From NCBI GenBank assembly GCA_001598975.1, contig BBXU01001301.1, positions 1 to 14,003 on the forward strand: a stretch of DNA of 14,003 nucleotides, written 5' to 3'. Positions 12,350-14,003 of this stretch are shown here, one piece after another (position 1 is the first letter of the stretch; each line of letters begins with the position of its first letter). Origin of the DNA: Parachlorella kessleri (taxonomy: Eukaryota > Chlorophyta > Trebouxiophyceae > Chlorellales > Chlorellaceae). Under the pieces are notes generated by a model that was not told the origin of the DNA, searched no databases, and saw only the letters and a program-made list of their open reading frames with translations. The translations under genes were made by a program, and so were the position numbers.

Positions 12350-13702
12350 CTGCGAAAGGGCGGGGGAGCAGCGGGTAACGCACGCATGCAGCCGACCGTG
12401 GCCTGTGCCACAGGAGCAGGACAGCGGCAGAGTCCTCGTCAGCAGGGCCATCCAACTTACTTATGTTTTCAGCCTTACGAAGCCTTACTACTCCTTTGAG
12501 CCTTCAGCTCCCAGGCCAATACTAGTGAGAATATCAGCAGGTGTGCTGGGTTCAGGCCGGACAAAGCTGTTCTATACAATGGGGGTGCTGTGCCCGCCCC
12601 TTGCCCCCAACTGCCGCAGGTCCCACACTGGTGCAGACTCACACTGGTACAGCGTATACTAAAGTGGGGCAGAGGTGCCAGCCTCTCACCTGGCTCGCAG
12701 TAAGGCGCTGCGCCAGCGGCGGCGGTGGCATGACCACGGCTGGTGCCAAGTCGTCGAGCAGCAGCGGCTCCAACTCGTCTATGGAAGCCAACGTGCTAAT
12801 GAGTGATGACATCCGCCGTGTGGGTGCCTCCGTCAATATTGGGGGCTGCTGCTGCTGTTGGGGGTATTGGTGGGGCTGCTGCTGCTGGAAGTGTTGTTCC
12901 AGGGCCTGCCGTGCGTTGCTGGGCAGCTGCAGCGGCGGCACCACTCGGGGCGGCGGTTCATGCGGCAGCAGCGTGCAAGAGCTGCTTGCTTCCTCAACAG
13001 TTGCCCAGGTGGAGAATGGGGTGTCCATCCTCCCCGACCTCCTGCACAGCAGTGGTGGCACTAGGTCGTCAGTTGGTTACCCCAGACGGCAGGATCAGCG
13101 ACCCAGGCGCTGCGAAAGCGTCGGAACTCCTTGCCGGTATAGCGGAGTACAATCTGCTTGGCGCAAACTGCCGGCCAAGCGTTTGCAACGCTCGATCACT
13201 GCATGACGTACAGCCTGAGTCGCCAAACACTCGCACGCTGCACAAACCCCGTCGAGCTTGTCAGGCGCTTACCCTGCTAGTTCCAAAAGCATGGGAACGG
13301 CGTCTGTTGCTGTTCTGAATGCACACTCCTGCAGTGAGCGCCTGCATGCCGCGCACCCAAGCGCACCACCGTGAGCAGGAACCGGCGTATTCTTTATACC
13401 AGAATTAAAGGCGAGGAAGGCGAACAGGCCACGCCACGGTGGACCCAACTAGCAGCAACAGGAAGCTGGGTGCATTGCAGCCTTCTAACAACAAAGCTTC
13501 TCGATACCCGTCGTGTTAGCCTACCTAGCTGTATCCGACAGACCAGCAAAGCTTGAAGCCACCCGCGGACAAGTGAGTGAACCTGTTGATCAGGTCTTCC
13601 TCCGGCACCGTTAAACACAAAGTGACGCAAGAGCGACACAACAAAGCCCTCAAGCTCTTCCTGCCTCTGCCTCGGAGTGAGGATACCTGCAAGAAGGCAT
13701 AC
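12032..13702 (-). CDS. Uncharacterised multi-exon protein, 3' part, apparent frame break
   Basis: Proposed exons in coding order: 13702-13583, 13328-13273, 13198 to about 13077, about 13076-12691, and 12349-12032 (TAG 12034-12032). Splice support: GG|GTAAGC at 13273 with CATGCAG before 13198 (74-base intron, phase 2), and CAG|GTGAGA at 12691 with CCCTTTCGCAG before 12349 (phase 0). The first exon and its join to 13328 are weaker. The reading has a helical start (RQEELEGFVVSLLRHF, then ATDAVPMLLELAGDRALQTL), a Pro/Gln-rich middle with QQQQ runs, an acidic/Leu patch (ASIDELEPLLLDDL), and a basic end (GLKIKTPRRHFGHGMDVENQ). The family is not recognised. The frame shifts by one base near 13070-13080. 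If that is real the gene is damaged, or a shorter product starts at ATG 13028. Confidence 0.5.
12691..13076 (-). CDS. Exon: Pro/Gln-rich segment of right-end gene
   Basis: The frame is open from just after TAA (13079-13077) to the donor CAG|GTGAGA. It reads TDDLVPPLLCRRSGRMDTPF onward and includes EQHFQQQQPHQYPQQQQQPP and LISTLASIDELEPLLLDDL. Gln/Pro-rich low complexity suggests a flexible regulatory protein, but that is inference. An ATG at 13028-13026 could start a separate shorter protein. Confidence 0.55.
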
Positions 13703-14003
13703 CTGCAACAGACGGCGGGAAGATGGCACTACGTCGCGCTCAGGGCAGCACTCTTAGCAGCTCCTGTGCTCCAACGATTTGACAATCACGCAACTATCCC
13801 TCTCTTAAATTTATTTCCAACTCGTAACCCGGGTCGGGATGGACAAGCGAAGGCGTTCCTCACTGCCAGTCCGCATGACTTGCCTTCGTCTCCCAACTTG
13901 CCGTGTGCCCCAAGGCTTTCAGTGAAGTGCCCCCAAACCATGAACTCTCTGTCCTAGGACAAATAGCACTCTCGAGCTGGGACGTGCTGCTGCTTTCGTT
14001 CAT
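13703..14003. other. Window end without a supported gene
   Basis: Probably an intron or 5' region of the right-end gene. On the minus strand an ATG at the window edge (14003) opens a 46-codon frame with no clear donor. Nothing else stood out. Confidence 0.35.

Noticed and set aside
12541..13206. 221-codon open frame on the + strand with Cys/Gly/Trp runs
   Set aside because: It is the antisense reading of the Gln/Pro-rich exon; runs of Gln codons read as Cys/Trp on the other strand.
13703..14003. 46-codon minus-strand frame starting with ATG at the window edge
   Set aside because: Too short, no clear splice donor, and composition not distinct from surrounding noncoding DNA.

Overview
The window looks like nuclear DNA of a GC-rich green alga, probably a chlorophycean of the Chlamydomonas/Haematococcus kind. 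The grounds are intron-rich genes with short exons, Ala/Gln/Pro-rich proteins, TGTAA-type poly(A) signals at plausible distances from stops, long G runs and TTTAGGG-like motifs. No bacterial operon, rRNA, tRNA, CRISPR array or intact transposon was seen. The organism is an inference; the splice junctions and reading frames were read by hand from the sequence.

Left half (1-7482, + strand): the 3' part of one multi-exon gene whose spliced product (about 636 residues in 12 exons) reads as the C-terminal part of a CCAR1/DBC1-family nuclear transcription co-regulator. In order it has a segment that may be the end of the DBC1-type region, an Ala/Lys/Glu coiled coil, a SAP DNA/RNA-binding motif, more coiled coil, a conserved Leu/Phe-rich block, a charged low-complexity linker with a nuclear localisation-like cluster, a degenerate EF-hand, and a C-terminal coiled coil ending near a SUMO-type VKQE motif. 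The 5' part lies outside the window.

The most unusual feature of this gene is that at least five exon-intron boundaries have been copied locally. Acceptor-side copies lie at 935-1430 and 2429-2825, and donor-side copies at 1962-2070, 2853-3134 and 4727-4924. In four of the five the spacing is repeatedly about 77-84 bp, mostly 80. Two introns also appear to use GC-AG splicing with the same AG|GCGAGT donor.

Middle (7483-11110): tail-to-tail intergenic DNA, then a two-exon minus-strand gene (9516-8606) encoding a small Pro/Ala-rich protein with a clear signal peptide, so probably secreted or periplasmic/cell-wall-associated. Its 3'UTR probably runs toward a TGTAA signal at 7905-7901. The region 9517-11110 holds its promoter side and a T-poor block with short direct repeats but no convincing gene.

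Right end (about 13702-12032, minus strand): the 3' part of another multi-exon gene of unknown function. It has a helical segment, a Gln/Pro-rich segment and a basic C-terminus. An apparent one-base frame break near 13070-13080 is either an assembly error or a real lesion.

The two minus-strand genes are in tandem, and the secreted-protein gene converges on the CCAR1-like gene. Nothing in the sequence indicates that the three genes work together.
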